From positions 124,001-188,000 of the forward strand of contig CAZKRL010000001.1 of NCBI GenBank assembly GCA_964555295.1: a stretch of DNA of 64,000 nt, read 5' to 3'. Shown here in pieces: positions 52,648 through 62,374 of the stretch. Below the pieces are notes generated by a model. It was not told the origin of the DNA, searched no databases, and saw only the letters and a program-made list of their open reading frames with translations. This stretch comes from CAZKRL01 sp964555295 (lineage in GTDB: Bacteria; Bacteroidota; Bacteroidia; Flavobacteriales_D; Sanyastnellaceae). Made by a program: the position numbers and the translations under genes. Position 1 is the stretch's first letter. The number at the start of each line of letters is the position of its first letter.

Positions 52648-54678
52648 ATGAAAGACAAGGCGCAATTCATCAATAGAGAACTCTCCTGGCTCGATTTCAA
52701 CGAGAGTATTTTAAAAGAAGCAAAAAATGCCGGGGTACCTCTGATCGAAAGAATGAGGTTCCTCGGCATTTATTCAAATAATCTGGATGAGTTCTATAAA
52801 GTTCGGGTTGCATCCCTTCGCAGGGCCGCAAGATTCAATAAAAAAAAACCTGATGAAATGGGTTTTCGTGCAGAAGAAACCATGGTAGAAATTGAAAAGA
52901 AAGTAGTGCGCCTGCAGGAAGAATTTGAGTCAGCCTTTTCAGCCATTATCAAAGAACTTCAATCGAAGAAAATTTTTGTAATCAACAACAAAGAGGTTAA
53001 GGCAGAGCACAAATCATTTTTACATCAGTTCTTTCTGACCGAGATCAAGCCTTTTCTTGTTCCCGTAATCTTAGAAGAGCGTTTGCCATTTCCGCAACTT
53101 GATGATGCCGGACTATACTTAGCTGTTCAATGGAAATCGGCCGCCGAGGCAAAAAAAAATCGATATGCACTTATTGAGATTACCCATCGCCTGAATCGCT
53201 TCGTTTCGCTGCCTGAAGTGCAAGGCAAGAATTACGTCATGTTCATTGAAGACGTGATTCGTTATTTCCTACATGAATTGTTCTTCCCATCGGAAGCCAG
53301 TGAAATAAAAGCCTTCGCGATTCGCTCAACACGCGATGCCGAGCTGGATATTGATGATGACGTATCGCAGAGTTTCATTGAAAAGATGACCAAGAGTCTG
53401 GCCCAACGGAAAAAAGGACAATACGTTCGACTCAATTACGATGCAGACATCCCCAAAGATTTCTTGCAATTCATTGTTCGCAAAATGAATATCAGAGATG
53501 AAACGAATATCACAGCTGGTGGTCGTTATCATCGACGTAGAGACTACATGAATTTCCCGGATTTTGGCAAGAGAGATTTGCGCTATCCCAACCTTCCGCC
53601 ACTGCATCATAATCGCCTTCTAAGTGCCAATGGCTTATTGGATACAATCGCACAAAAGGATATATTGTTGCAATTTCCCTATCACAGTTTTCATAACGTC
53701 ATTGATTTGCTGAGAGAGGCGGCTCTGGATGCTAACGTAAGAACAATCAGAATCACATTGTACCGAGTTGCCGAATATTCGCAAATCATCAATGCGTTGA
53801 TTCAGGCCGCACAAAATGGAAAAAGAGTGATGGCCGTTGTTGAATTACAGGCGCGATTTGATGAAAAACATAACATAGAAATTACGAATGCGCTCGTGCG
53901 AGCAGGAGTGCGTGTAATACCGGGAGTTCCTGCATTAAAGGTGCATTGTAAACTCATTCATATCAGTAGAAAAGAGGGGAACACCACCGTGCGATACAAT
54001 TACATCGGCACGGGAAATTTTCATGAGCAAACGGCAAGAGTTTACAGTGATCTTGGATTGCTCACCGCCGACAATGAAATCGGCATAGAGGTTCGAAAAG
54101 TATTTGATCTTTTTGCCAATAATTTCAATCGTGCAACGCACCGCCATCTCATTCTATCGCCATTCAGTACGAGAAGAAAATTCAACGAACTCATTCAATT
54201 CGAGATTGAAAACGCAGAAAAAGGTATACCGGCATGGATCATTCTGAAGATGAATAATTTGGTAGATGCTGGCATGATACGCAAATTGTATGAGGCGAGT
54301 GAAGCCGGTGTAAAAATCAAATTGATCATACGCGGGGTATGCTCGCTGATTGCGGGAAAAAAGGGCCTTAGTGAAAACATTGAAGTGGTTAGAGTGGTTG
54401 GCAGATATCTTGAGCACAGCCGTGTATTTGTTTTTGCCCACGGGGGCGAGGCACGTTACTACCTTTCAAGTGCCGACTGGATGACGCGAAATATCGAGCA
54501 TCGAATAGAAGTCAGTGTACCTGTATACGATTCTGATTTGCAGCGAGAAATAAAACGTATGCTTGACCTGCAACTTGCATATCCGAATTCAGCTCGACTT
54601 AAAGGTCAACACCCTCAAATGGCACAGCGCAGTTGTTTGGATGTAAGTCCTGTTAAATCCGTAAGGAAAAAGAAATGA
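52648..54678 (+). CDS. ppk1: Polyphosphate kinase 1
   Basis: 676 residues, membrane-associated enzyme that makes long-chain polyphosphate from ATP. The N-terminal domain opens FINRELSWLDFNESILKEA, then YSNNLDEFYKVRVASL. The catalytic domain has autophosphorylated H433 in PALKVHCKLIH, with a second conserved His in VFVFAHGG and LSSADWMTRN. The C-terminus is slightly extended and basic. Its stop overlaps the ppx ATG by four bases, so synthesis and degradation of polyphosphate are translationally coupled. Confidence 0.97.
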   Translation: MKDKAQFINRELSWLDFNESILKEAKNAGVPLIERMRFLGIYSNNLDEFYKVRVASLRRAARFNKKKPDEMGFRAEETMVEIEKKVVRLQEEFESAFSAIIKELQSKKIFVINNKEVKAEHKSFLHQFFLTEIKPFLVPVILEERLPFPQLDDAGLYLAVQWKSAAEAKKNRYALIEITHRLNRFVSLPEVQGKNYVMFIEDVIRYFLHELFFPSEASEIKAFAIRSTRDAELDIDDDVSQSFIEKMTKSLAQRKKGQYVRLNYDADIPKDFLQFIVRKMNIRDETNITAGGRYHRRRDYMNFPDFGKRDLRYPNLPPLHHNRLLSANGLLDTIAQKDILLQFPYHSFHNVIDLLREAALDANVRTIRITLYRVAEYSQIINALIQAAQNGKRVMAVVELQARFDEKHNIEITNALVRAGVRVIPGVPALKVHCKLIHISRKEGNTTVRYNYIGTGNFHEQTARVYSDLGLLTADNEIGIEVRKVFDLFANNFNRATHRHLILSPFSTRRKFNELIQFEIENAEKGIPAWIILKMNNLVDAGMIRKLYEASEAGVKIKLIIRGVCSLIAGKKGLSENIEVVRVVGRYLEHSRVFVFAHGGEARYYLSSADWMTRNIEHRIEVSVPVYDSDLQREIKRMLDLQLAYPNSARLKGQHPQMAQRSCLDVSPVKSVRKKK

Positions 54679-55589
54679 TTATAGCAGCAATAGACATAGG
54701 TTCAAATGCAATAAGACTGCTGATCAATGACATTCATGAAGCCGATGGCAAGATGAATACTGAAAAAATATCTCTTACCAGAGTACCCATTCGTTTGGGC
54801 GAGGATGTTTTTCTGAAAGGGCGTATCAGTAGAGAAAAAATGCTTCAGTTATCCAATGCTATGAAAGCATTCTGGTACCTGATGGATGTGCACAAAGTTG
54901 AATACTTCAGAGCATGTGCAACCTCGGCGATGAGAGAAGCTAAAAACCGCAAGGAAATAATTCACACTATCGCTGAAAAATCCAATATCAAAATTGATAT
55001 TCTCAGCGGGGATGAGGAGGCAGAGCTCATTTTCAAAAACTACGATCAGACAACTATTTCCTCAAATGCGCACTATACATACATTGATGTAGGTGGTGGC
55101 AGCACAGAAATCAGCTTCATTTTTCCCGATGGAAGCAGCGTCCGAAAATCATTCAACCTCGGAACAGTTAGAAGCCTGCATTTGGGACAAGACCCTCAGG
55201 AATGGCGTCGTGCCGAGAAATGGATGCTTGCAAATAAGCCCAAAGGGGTGAAGCTTATGGGCATTGGAACGGGAGGAAACATCAATACAGTTTTCAAAAT
55301 CCTCGGCAAAAAACCACATGATAAAATTTCATTGTCTGAAATTAGAGTTCTAAAAAATCAATTGGAAAAACTCGATTATCATGAGCGTATGTCGAAGTAC
55401 AAACTCAAACCAGATCGTGCCGATGTAATTATACCCGCCTGTCAAATCTATTACCGCCTCATGAAAACGGCAAGCATCAGAGATTTGAAGGTTCCAAAAA
55501 TCGGACTTCCCGATGGTATCATTAAGCAAATCTTCGAAGAGATTCATCCGCAACCTATCGCCACAACAAGCCAGAACAAGAAATCATAG
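54675..55589 (+). CDS. ppx: Ppx/GppA exopolyphosphatase-type phosphatase
   Basis: 304 residues, ASKHA-fold phosphatase. AAIDIGSNAIRLLI at the start is the phosphate-1 loop, ATSAMREAKN and ILSGDEEAELIFKN follow, and YIDVGGGSTEISF is the phosphate-2 loop with the catalytic Glu upstream. GIGTGGNINTVFKILG is the adenosine-like region. It is shorter than E. coli Ppx (no C-terminal HD domain) and similar to Bacteroidota single-domain forms. It degrades polyphosphate or pppGpp. It is coupled to ppk1 through an ATGA overlap. Confidence 0.93.
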   Translation: MIIAAIDIGSNAIRLLINDIHEADGKMNTEKISLTRVPIRLGEDVFLKGRISREKMLQLSNAMKAFWYLMDVHKVEYFRACATSAMREAKNRKEIIHTIAEKSNIKIDILSGDEEAELIFKNYDQTTISSNAHYTYIDVGGGSTEISFIFPDGSSVRKSFNLGTVRSLHLGQDPQEWRRAEKWMLANKPKGVKLMGIGTGGNINTVFKILGKKPHDKISLSEIRVLKNQLEKLDYHERMSKYKLKPDRADVIIPACQIYYRLMKTASIRDLKVPKIGLPDGIIKQIFEEIHPQPIATTSQNKKS

Positions 55590-55599
55590 AGTATTATCC

Positions 55600-55607
55600 T
55601 AAATTCG
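55600..55607 (+). promoter_or_regulatory. -7-like box TAAATTCG upstream of the 1886-residue T9SS gene
   Basis: Same octamer as before glyA and the PDZ gene, seven bases before the ATG at 55615. It is the only candidate between ppx and this gene. Confidence 0.3.
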
Positions 55608-55614
55608 CTCAACT

Positions 55615-58600
55615 ATGAAAAATCTGATATCGAAAATTCTAACCGCGCTTATTCTAACTCTCTTAATTCGCGAAAAAATAAGTGCGCAAGTAGTGCCCGA
55701 TTGCGGATCATTTCTTCAAAATGGAACCTTATACCAGGGCCTCCTAGCGAGTGGGGTAACGGCCACTGTGGCATACTCGTCGGGTCAACAACAACCATAT
55801 GCAACGCAAACTTATCTATCATACAGCGTTACCGGACTTTCTGCGCAACTTAACGCCGGCAGCTTCGCCGAGGATACCGGCGTATTAGTATTTACAATAA
55901 ATGGAACACCTAACTCCATTGGAAATGCCATCTTCAATATCTACATTGGCGACAGTCTCTGCCTATTGACATTGAATGTTATTCCGGCTCCTACACTTGC
56001 CTTTGTCTCTGAATTACTTTGTAATCAAGTTACGACCACCGGAACCCTCACCAATGGTGTTGCGACGACCAATGCCTCATTCACAATACCCTACAATGGT
56101 GGTAATGGTGGGATATACGGACAATATTCTGTTACTTCTACCGGTGTTAGTGGACTTTCTGCTACCATTTCTCAGGGCAATATCCTGAATGGTTCAGGAG
56201 CAATAACCTTTACCATCACGGGGACCCCACAGGCTGCAGGTACGGCATTTTTCAATATCATTTTCGGTACTCAAAACTGTCTTATTTCAAGAACAGTCAT
56301 CTCGCCACCAGCATCTATTACCAGCTTAAATTGTGACAATCGAATAGACAACGGTATACTTATAACCAATACTGCTACCAGCGGTGTGAGTACAATTATT
56401 CCATACACAGGAGGGAATCAAGGTACGTACTCGAGCATCAGCGTTAATTCCACCGGAATAACAGGTCTTACAGCCAATCTTGCTTCGGGAGTGCTCCTAA
56501 ACGGTCAGGGAAATCTAACCGTAAATATTACAGGCACTCCGAGCGCTGCCGGCATTGCAATATTCGAACTAAACTTCGCTGGCCAAACGTGCACATTCAC
56601 CCGAAATGTCAATGCGCCAAGCGGCAATTTAGGCTCATTAGATTGCTCCTCCGCTGATAGCGTAATCGTTAGTTGGGACTTTAATGACGGTATACCTCAA
56701 AACTGGACACAAAATGTAATAAGCGGCAATAACCTTGCTCAGTGGGAATATCGCGGCCCCACAACATCACCCGGAATTTATGTGGGTGCTCGCGGCAATT
56801 GTGCTGCGATAGCCCAACCCATAAGTTCCAACACTCAAGAAAATGGGTTCATTCTATTTGATGCAAACTATTGGGATGCCGTAGCGGGCAATTGCGGGAG
56901 CTTTTCGACAGGACTGGATCCCGTGCCAACCGAAGGATTCTTGGCCGAACTCATAACGAATCCGATTGATCTCAACAACGAGAATAATTTGATGATTAGT
57001 TTTAATCAACAGTACAGGTTGCTCGGACCGAATAATACATTCAATTTTCAGACTTCTATTAATGTTCTCATCTCTACGGATGGCATTAATTGGACACCTG
57101 TATATGCACAATCCGGAAACACCCAAAGTAGTAATGTGATTAATACGGCTGTGAATATTTCTAACTTCATCACCGGAGTTAATTCATTGCAAATAAAATT
57201 TCAGTTTAAAGGAAGTTACTTCTGGTGGGTTATTGATGATGTCTGTCTTTTCCGTCCCAACGCCAACGATGTATCCATTTCCGAAACATCCTTTTTACCA
57301 ACACCGTCGGTGTTTACCAGCCCCAATCATATAAGTGAATACACTCAGTATCCGCTAAGTATGCCGCCGCTACTGCGCTACAAAGCCAAAGCCACCAATA
57401 ACGGATTCAACTCACAGAACAATATAAAACTAAGAGGTATAGTAAAGCGAGACAATGTTCAAGTGAGCAATACGCTGTCAAGCTTGAGTACCAACCTTGG
57501 CTCCCTGCAAAATGGGCAAATACAATTCAGCAATAATTATAGTCCGCCTAATTCATCCCCGGCCTCATTTGAAGTAGTATATAAGTTGGAACAAACAGAG
57601 GTAGATGCTGTGCCTGAGAATAATAGCGACACAACTACATTTTTGATGACCAATAATATTCTCGCCAAGGATTTCGGAGCGGCCGAAGAACCTTTTGATC
57701 AGGGAAGTGACAATAACAATATTCTGAGACGTGATGGTAATTACTTCACTGTTTCAAGTGTGGGCAATTATTGTCATGGACTTAAAGTTGCATTTGACGA
57801 GACAACCGCGCCCAATACATTGGTCCGTGCAAAAATCGCACAGTTATTTTATAATTCAGAAGACGAGTCCATTACACTCGGCTCCACACTCGCAACCTCA
57901 AGTCCACTGGCCGTTAATGCAGCATACATCAATTTTACAGGTGAAGCAAATCTGGCCACGATATTATTCCCTAACCCGCTGGCTCTGAGTAATGGCTCCA
58001 CCTATTTTGTATCTGTCGAGGAGGTTACCGCCCAGTCAGAATTTGGCGTCGCAAGAAGTGGCATAAGTAAAAACTATACATCTACAAGTTCTTACGAAAA
58101 TTACTTTTTAGAAATACTCCCTTATGATACAATTACTGCGGATATAGATACAACAATTTCGATATATGACACACTCATTGTCAATGGTGTTGAGCAAATA
58201 GTTGAAACACAAATAGATACTATTCTTACAATAGAAACCATTCTCTATGACACCACAACAGTAATCCAATTGGATGAAAGAATCAGCAACAAATCATTTA
58301 TGATTCGTATGTTGATGGGATATAGCACAGCACCGTTTGGTTGCACCGATGCAACCGCTGCGAATTACTTACCAGCGGCGGTTAATAATGACAATTCATG
58401 CTACTATTCGCCGGGTTGTACACTTGAAGCCGCCAATAATTTCGATCCAGCTGCAGACTATGATAATGGCAGCTGTCTGATAGCCGGCTGTTTAGATCCG
58501 CAGGCAGATAATTATCTTTCTTATGCTAATCTGCCGGATACTTGTGTATATCCACCTGAGGGATGCACTGAACCATTGGCTGCAAACTATGACCCGCTGG

Positions 58601-61275
58601 CCGTGAATGATGATGGCAGTTGTGTGATATTGGGATGCACAGATAACACCGCTGCAAATTATGTAGACCAAGCAAACACCGACGATGGCTCGTGTCTATT
58701 CAGAGGTTGCTTAGACAGCTTGGCATGTAACTACGACAACACCTTCGACCTGAACGGAAATTGTGTATATCCAGGTTGTACAGATGCTGCTGCATGTAAC
58801 TTCAATTCTTTGGCAGGATGTGACGATGGCTCCTGCTGTTTTGGCAGTTGCAATCATTTGGAGATTTTATATTCATCACAAGTTCAGTTACAATGGGGCA
58901 TGTTATTGAATGGCGAAGTAATTCTCACTGGAATCGGTCAAACCAATTCATTCGTCTGTAACCCAAGTGCCTGTAATTACGAGATTACTCTTGAACAAGA
59001 GGAAATTACCACAAACGATATTCAAATAACCCTCACGAATCAGAGTGGCAACATCCAAAAACTGTTTAACCTTACACTCGCCACAGCTGATACAACACTT
59101 CAGTTCGGGCTTGGTCCGGTCATTTTCGGATGTAATGATCCCATGGCCACGAATTACAACACAACGGCAACATGCAACGATGGAACCTGCATTACCTACG
59201 GATGTACAAATACGACAGGAGTGAATTTTCTTCCTAACGCTACTTTCGATGATGGAAGCTGCTACTTTGCCGGTTGCACGGATGTGCTCGCCAGCAATTT
59301 CTCCGACACTGTATTAATCGACAATGGCACCTGCTTGTATCCCGGCTGTAACGACCCACTTGCTCTCAACTTTGATGAAGAATTCAACATCAATGACGGC
59401 AGTTGCATTTATCCCGTATTCGGATGTACCAATCCTACGGCTGTCAATTTTAATTCAGAAGCCGACTTAAATGATGGCTCATGTGTTATTGTTGGCTGCA
59501 CTAATGCGCTTGCACTCAATTTCAATCCAGAAGCCAATTCCGATGATGGCAATTGCCTCATCCCTGGTTGCACCGATAGCATTGCAGTGAATTATTTACC
59601 AGATGCAAATCTTAATGACGGAAGTTGCGATTATTCAGCAGGTTGCACAAACCCCTCAGCAATAAACTTCAATGCCAATGCCCTTGTAGATGACGGTAGT
59701 TGTCAGATTTTAGGTTGCACCCATCCATCAGCTTCAAATTTCAACCCTTCGGCGAACATTGACAACGGATCATGCCAATTTTTACCAAGCGGCTGTACGG
59801 ATTCAACCGCATTCAATTTCGATCCATTAGCCATTGTAGATAACGGAAGCTGTGATTACTTGGGATGCTCAGATATCAACGCATGTAATTACAATCCTTT
59901 GGCCTTAAATACCTCCAACTGTATTCAACCCGGTGATCCTTGTGATGATAATAGCCAAACGACCTCCAATGATATTGTTGGTGTGGATTGTATTTGTGTC
60001 GGACAAACCAGTTCAATATTCGGCTGTACGGTTTTGAACGCGTTGAATTATAATCCCAACGCACAAATCGACGATGGATCGTGTATAATTCAGGCCCCCG
60101 GACTTATCCCATTCTCATCTGTGGGATGTTCTCCCTTCAATACATCGGTAACAACCAATTCAAATACTCTCAATAATGTCGAATGCATCTGGTTGCTGAA
60201 TGACGTTGCCATAGACTCGACTTGCGATAACCTTACATTAGAAAATCTAGAAGCTGGTTCATATACAATCACACTTCAAATTGGACTTGTTAATCCGTGG
60301 ACCGGCATCGAAGGTTTTGTCAATTCAAACACAACGATAGTAGTTGAAGACGGGGCCGCTCTTCCGAATACCATTATTAACTCAAATCAACACACCATCG
60401 TCTGCACCAATTGTGAAAATCAAATCCAGTGGTTATCAGAAGGAGAGGTTGTAGGATTAGGATCAACGTTTTCATATTTCTCCGATTCATTATTACAGAA
60501 TGGTCATTACGGATTGATACACACTTCCAGCAATGGATGTATGTCAGATACTGCCGAGATCATAATCGCACAGGCAGACCTTACCAGCAATATTTCATCA
60601 GGTTGCGAGCCGTTAATTGTCAATCTTAACAGCCCTATAGAAATTCTAGATGGAATGACATGCTCTCTGAGCCAAAATGGTTCGATTCTGCTGGAAAACT
60701 ATTCGGGTGAATATGAGGTCATTTTGAATTCTGGCGGCGATTATAACTTCACACAGACTTGCACATACCTTGATGGCGTATCACTATCCAGCATTGATGT
60801 AACAGTAACCGAGGCCAATACACCTGAGCTCATCAACAATGTAAATCTCGGTATTGTGGAATGCACTAATGCAAGTTTATTTGATTCTCTGTCATGGACT
60901 ATCGATGGAGCGTTTGCAGGTAATGGAATCTCCTATCCGAATACTGGTGTTATTTATTCCTGTGCAGGATTTGGACCCAACGATTGTATGAGTCAGAGCA
61001 CAATTAATATCTCCGAGTTATCCGCAATGGATCAGAATGACCTTTCTGTAAGTCTCCAAATATTCCCGAATCCGACAGCTGGGATGATACAAATCCAAAC
61101 AGATCAAACTCTATTGTCTCTTGCAGCCATTGACCAGAGCGGCCGATTAGTTGCAAGGTCTGCGAATCAGCTCACACTGGATCTTGGACAACTGGTAGAC
61201 GGGTTGTACATCATTAGAATTGAGACCATGTACAACATTTCTTATCAAAGAGTAGAGCTCATACATCAGAGATAA
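55615..61275 (+). CDS. Giant secreted T9SS protein with 19 Cys-bounded DDGSC repeats
   Basis: 1886 residues. Signal peptide 1-25. Three homologous modules of about 105 residues follow (Cys30-Cys116, Cys136-Cys222, Cys240-Cys326, each with INGTP or ITGTP). Then comes a choice-of-anchor/MAM-like region (about 350-560; WDFNDGIPQNWT), a CARDB-like region (about 570-690) and another beta domain (about 690-870). A run of 19 repeats follows (residues about 909-1497) of the form GCTDxxAxNYNPxAxxDDGSC, interrupted after repeat 7 by an inserted domain of about 90 residues. PKD/Ig-like modules and a T9SS sorting domain (LQIFPNPTAGMIQIQ, GLYIIRIE) end it. It is probably anchored at the surface as an adhesin-like stalk; no enzyme site is seen. 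Confidence 0.9.
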   Translation: MKNLISKILTALILTLLIREKISAQVVPDCGSFLQNGTLYQGLLASGVTATVAYSSGQQQPYATQTYLSYSVTGLSAQLNAGSFAEDTGVLVFTINGTPNSIGNAIFNIYIGDSLCLLTLNVIPAPTLAFVSELLCNQVTTTGTLTNGVATTNASFTIPYNGGNGGIYGQYSVTSTGVSGLSATISQGNILNGSGAITFTITGTPQAAGTAFFNIIFGTQNCLISRTVISPPASITSLNCDNRIDNGILITNTATSGVSTIIPYTGGNQGTYSSISVNSTGITGLTANLASGVLLNGQGNLTVNITGTPSAAGIAIFELNFAGQTCTFTRNVNAPSGNLGSLDCSSADSVIVSWDFNDGIPQNWTQNVISGNNLAQWEYRGPTTSPGIYVGARGNCAAIAQPISSNTQENGFILFDANYWDAVAGNCGSFSTGLDPVPTEGFLAELITNPIDLNNENNLMISFNQQYRLLGPNNTFNFQTSINVLISTDGINWTPVYAQSGNTQSSNVINTAVNISNFITGVNSLQIKFQFKGSYFWWVIDDVCLFRPNANDVSISETSFLPTPSVFTSPNHISEYTQYPLSMPPLLRYKAKATNNGFNSQNNIKLRGIVKRDNVQVSNTLSSLSTNLGSLQNGQIQFSNNYSPPNSSPASFEVVYKLEQTEVDAVPENNSDTTTFLMTNNILAKDFGAAEEPFDQGSDNNNILRRDGNYFTVSSVGNYCHGLKVAFDETTAPNTLVRAKIAQLFYNSEDESITLGSTLATSSPLAVNAAYINFTGEANLATILFPNPLALSNGSTYFVSVEEVTAQSEFGVARSGISKNYTSTSSYENYFLEILPYDTITADIDTTISIYDTLIVNGVEQIVETQIDTILTIETILYDTTTVIQLDERISNKSFMIRMLMGYSTAPFGCTDATAANYLPAAVNNDNSCYYSPGCTLEAANNFDPAADYDNGSCLIAGCLDPQADNYLSYANLPDTCVYPPEGCTEPLAANYDPLAVNDDGSCVILGCTDNTAANYVDQANTDDGSCLFRGCLDSLACNYDNTFDLNGNCVYPGCTDAAACNFNSLAGCDDGSCCFGSCNHLEILYSSQVQLQWGMLLNGEVILTGIGQTNSFVCNPSACNYEITLEQEEITTNDIQITLTNQSGNIQKLFNLTLATADTTLQFGLGPVIFGCNDPMATNYNTTATCNDGTCITYGCTNTTGVNFLPNATFDDGSCYFAGCTDVLASNFSDTVLIDNGTCLYPGCNDPLALNFDEEFNINDGSCIYPVFGCTNPTAVNFNSEADLNDGSCVIVGCTNALALNFNPEANSDDGNCLIPGCTDSIAVNYLPDANLNDGSCDYSAGCTNPSAINFNANALVDDGSCQILGCTHPSASNFNPSANIDNGSCQFLPSGCTDSTAFNFDPLAIVDNGSCDYLGCSDINACNYNPLALNTSNCIQPGDPCDDNSQTTSNDIVGVDCICVGQTSSIFGCTVLNALNYNPNAQIDDGSCIIQAPGLIPFSSVGCSPFNTSVTTNSNTLNNVECIWLLNDVAIDSTCDNLTLENLEAGSYTITLQIGLVNPWTGIEGFVNSNTTIVVEDGAALPNTIINSNQHTIVCTNCENQIQWLSEGEVVGLGSTFSYFSDSLLQNGHYGLIHTSSNGCMSDTAEIIIAQADLTSNISSGCEPLIVNLNSPIEILDGMTCSLSQNGSILLENYSGEYEVILNSGGDYNFTQTCTYLDGVSLSSIDVTVTEANTPELINNVNLGIVECTNASLFDSLSWTIDGAFAGNGISYPNTGVIYSCAGFGPNDCMSQSTINISELSAMDQNDLSVSLQIFPNPTAGMIQIQTDQTLLSLAAIDQSGRLVARSANQLTLDLGQLVDGLYIIRIETMYNISYQRVELIHQR
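55702..56613 (+). repeat. Three tandem N-terminal modules (about 105 residues each)
   Basis: Each module starts with a Cys (residues 30, 136, 240), contains GTL/GIL-type turns and N/TGTP-A-G-AIFN, and ends near a second Cys (116, 222, 326). The regular spacing implies an intragenic duplication within the giant T9SS gene. Confidence 0.7.
58339..60092 (+). repeat. 19 Cys-bounded Asp/Asn-rich repeats within the T9SS gene
   Basis: Units of about 22-28 codons with the consensus GCTD-A-N(Y/F)-P-A-DDGSC. I count 19, with one domain inserted between units 7 and 8. The DNA has diverged between units, so this is not a recent slippage array. The Asp/Asn-rich loop and paired Cys suggest small disulfide-linked, perhaps calcium-binding, modules. 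Confidence 0.85.
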
Positions 61276-61325
61276 TGGCTGTTAAAGTTTCGTTAAGCCA
61301 AAACAAGTTCCATAATTGCGAGACA

Positions 61326-61333
61326 TACATTTG
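61326..61333 (+). promoter_or_regulatory. -7-like box TACATTTG upstream of the DUF1573 pair
   Basis: Perfect TAnnTTTG, 24 bases before the ATG. The leader between them is A-rich (CAAAAAAATG at the start codon), typical of Bacteroidota translation starts without Shine-Dalgarno. Confidence 0.4.
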
Positions 61334-61357
61334 AAGCACAACAAATAACTCAAAAAA

Positions 61358-61804
61358 ATGAAAAAGTTTATTTTATCTCTCGCCCTGACGGCACTCTTCA
61401 CCAACGTTATAATCGCTCAGGCTGCGACAGGTCCTGCTATCGCTGTTGACAAAGATGTTCATGACTACGGTGATGTACCATATGGTGGTGATGGAACCTG
61501 CGAATTCAAAGTAACCAATACTGGCACAGAGCCTCTTATTATGAGCAAGTGCAAAGGTTCTTGTGGTTGTACTGTACCGAAATGCGACACCAATCCGATT
61601 GCCCCGGGTGAAACGTCCATCATTACAGTAAAATATGACACTAAACGTACTGGAGCAATTTCAAAATCTGTTACTATCAATAGTAACGCTGTTAATGAGC
61701 CGACCAAAGTGGTGAGGATTAAGGGTAATGTAGGTCCAGACCCGAATGCAGCTCCAACAGGGGCGCCGGAAAAAACTCCAGCCGGAGCGCCTAACAATCA
61801 TTAA
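61358..61804 (+). CDS. DUF1573 secreted protein, copy 1
   Basis: 148 residues with a signal peptide (KFILSLALTALFTNVIIAQ). A single DUF1573 / ASPM-SPD-2-Hydin-like Ig domain: DVHDYGDVPYGGDG, CEFKVTNTGTEPLIM, then the family core CKGSCGCTVPKCD with three or four closely spaced Cys and a YDTKRTG strand. The C-terminus is a Pro/Ala/Gly tail (PTGAPEKTPAGAP). It is exported; the role is unknown. It is followed after 25 bp by a close paralogue that shares the same tail style. Confidence 0.88.
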   Translation: MKKFILSLALTALFTNVIIAQAATGPAIAVDKDVHDYGDVPYGGDGTCEFKVTNTGTEPLIMSKCKGSCGCTVPKCDTNPIAPGETSIITVKYDTKRTGAISKSVTINSNAVNEPTKVVRIKGNVGPDPNAAPTGAPEKTPAGAPNNH

Positions 61805-61829
61805 TTCTAATTTAATCTTGATTTGAAAA

Positions 61830-62279
61830 ATGAAAAACATTGCTATAACCCTTGTGTTGAGCTTAATGAGTCTCGGCCTGATAGCTCAAACCGAATTGGT
61901 TACCGGGCCAGCAATTTCGATTGACAAGGATGTTCATGATTACGGAGACATCGCCTTCGATGCAGACGGTGGATGCGAGTTCAAAGTAACCAATAGCGGA
62001 ACAGAACCATTGGTGCTCTCCAACTGTCAGGGATCATGTGGCTGCACAGTTCCAAAATGCGACCCAACTCCTATTGCTCCTGGTGGCACATCTATCATCA
62101 GTGTAAAATATGACACCAAGCGACCCGGTCCATTCACCAAGTCCGTTACCATAAATTCCAACGCGGTTAATGCTCCGGTTAAAGTTGTTACTATTAAGGG
62201 CAATGTTGGTTCAGACCCCAATTTAGCTCCAACTGGAGCACCTGTTAAGGCTCCTACAGGAGCGCCCGAAAAGCACTAA
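61830..62279 (+). CDS. DUF1573 secreted protein, copy 2
   Basis: 149 residues, paralogue of the gene immediately upstream: the same signal-peptide layout, DVHDYGDIAFDADG, the SCGCTVPKCD core and a VNAPVKVVTIKGNVG strand, with the tail PTGAPVKAPTGAPEKH. The two differ most in the signal peptide and around the first Cys. A tandem duplication followed by moderate divergence is likely. A Rho-independent terminator follows 21 bp after the stop, so the pair is one transcription unit. Confidence 0.88.
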   Translation: MKNIAITLVLSLMSLGLIAQTELVTGPAISIDKDVHDYGDIAFDADGGCEFKVTNSGTEPLVLSNCQGSCGCTVPKCDPTPIAPGGTSIISVKYDTKRPGPFTKSVTINSNAVNAPVKVVTIKGNVGSDPNLAPTGAPVKAPTGAPEKH

Positions 62280-62300
62280 TCAGCGCTATTGCATAGAATC

Positions 62301-62331
62301 AAAGGAAACAGCAATGTTTCCTTTTTTATTT
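62301..62331 (+). terminator. Rho-independent terminator after the DUF1573 pair
   Basis: Nine-base stem AAAGGAAAC / GTTTCCTTT with a six-base loop (AGCAAT) and a continuing T-run (TTTTTTATTTAT). It ends the DUF1573 transcript before miaE. Confidence 0.8.
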
Positions 62332-62374
62332 ATAGGAATCAGTCAAAAACTCCCCTTTAATACATTCAACATTC

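Noticed and set aside
58339..60092. CRISPR-like or satellite repeat array
   Set aside because: The repeats are conserved at the protein level only, in frame, with diverged DNA and variable unit length.
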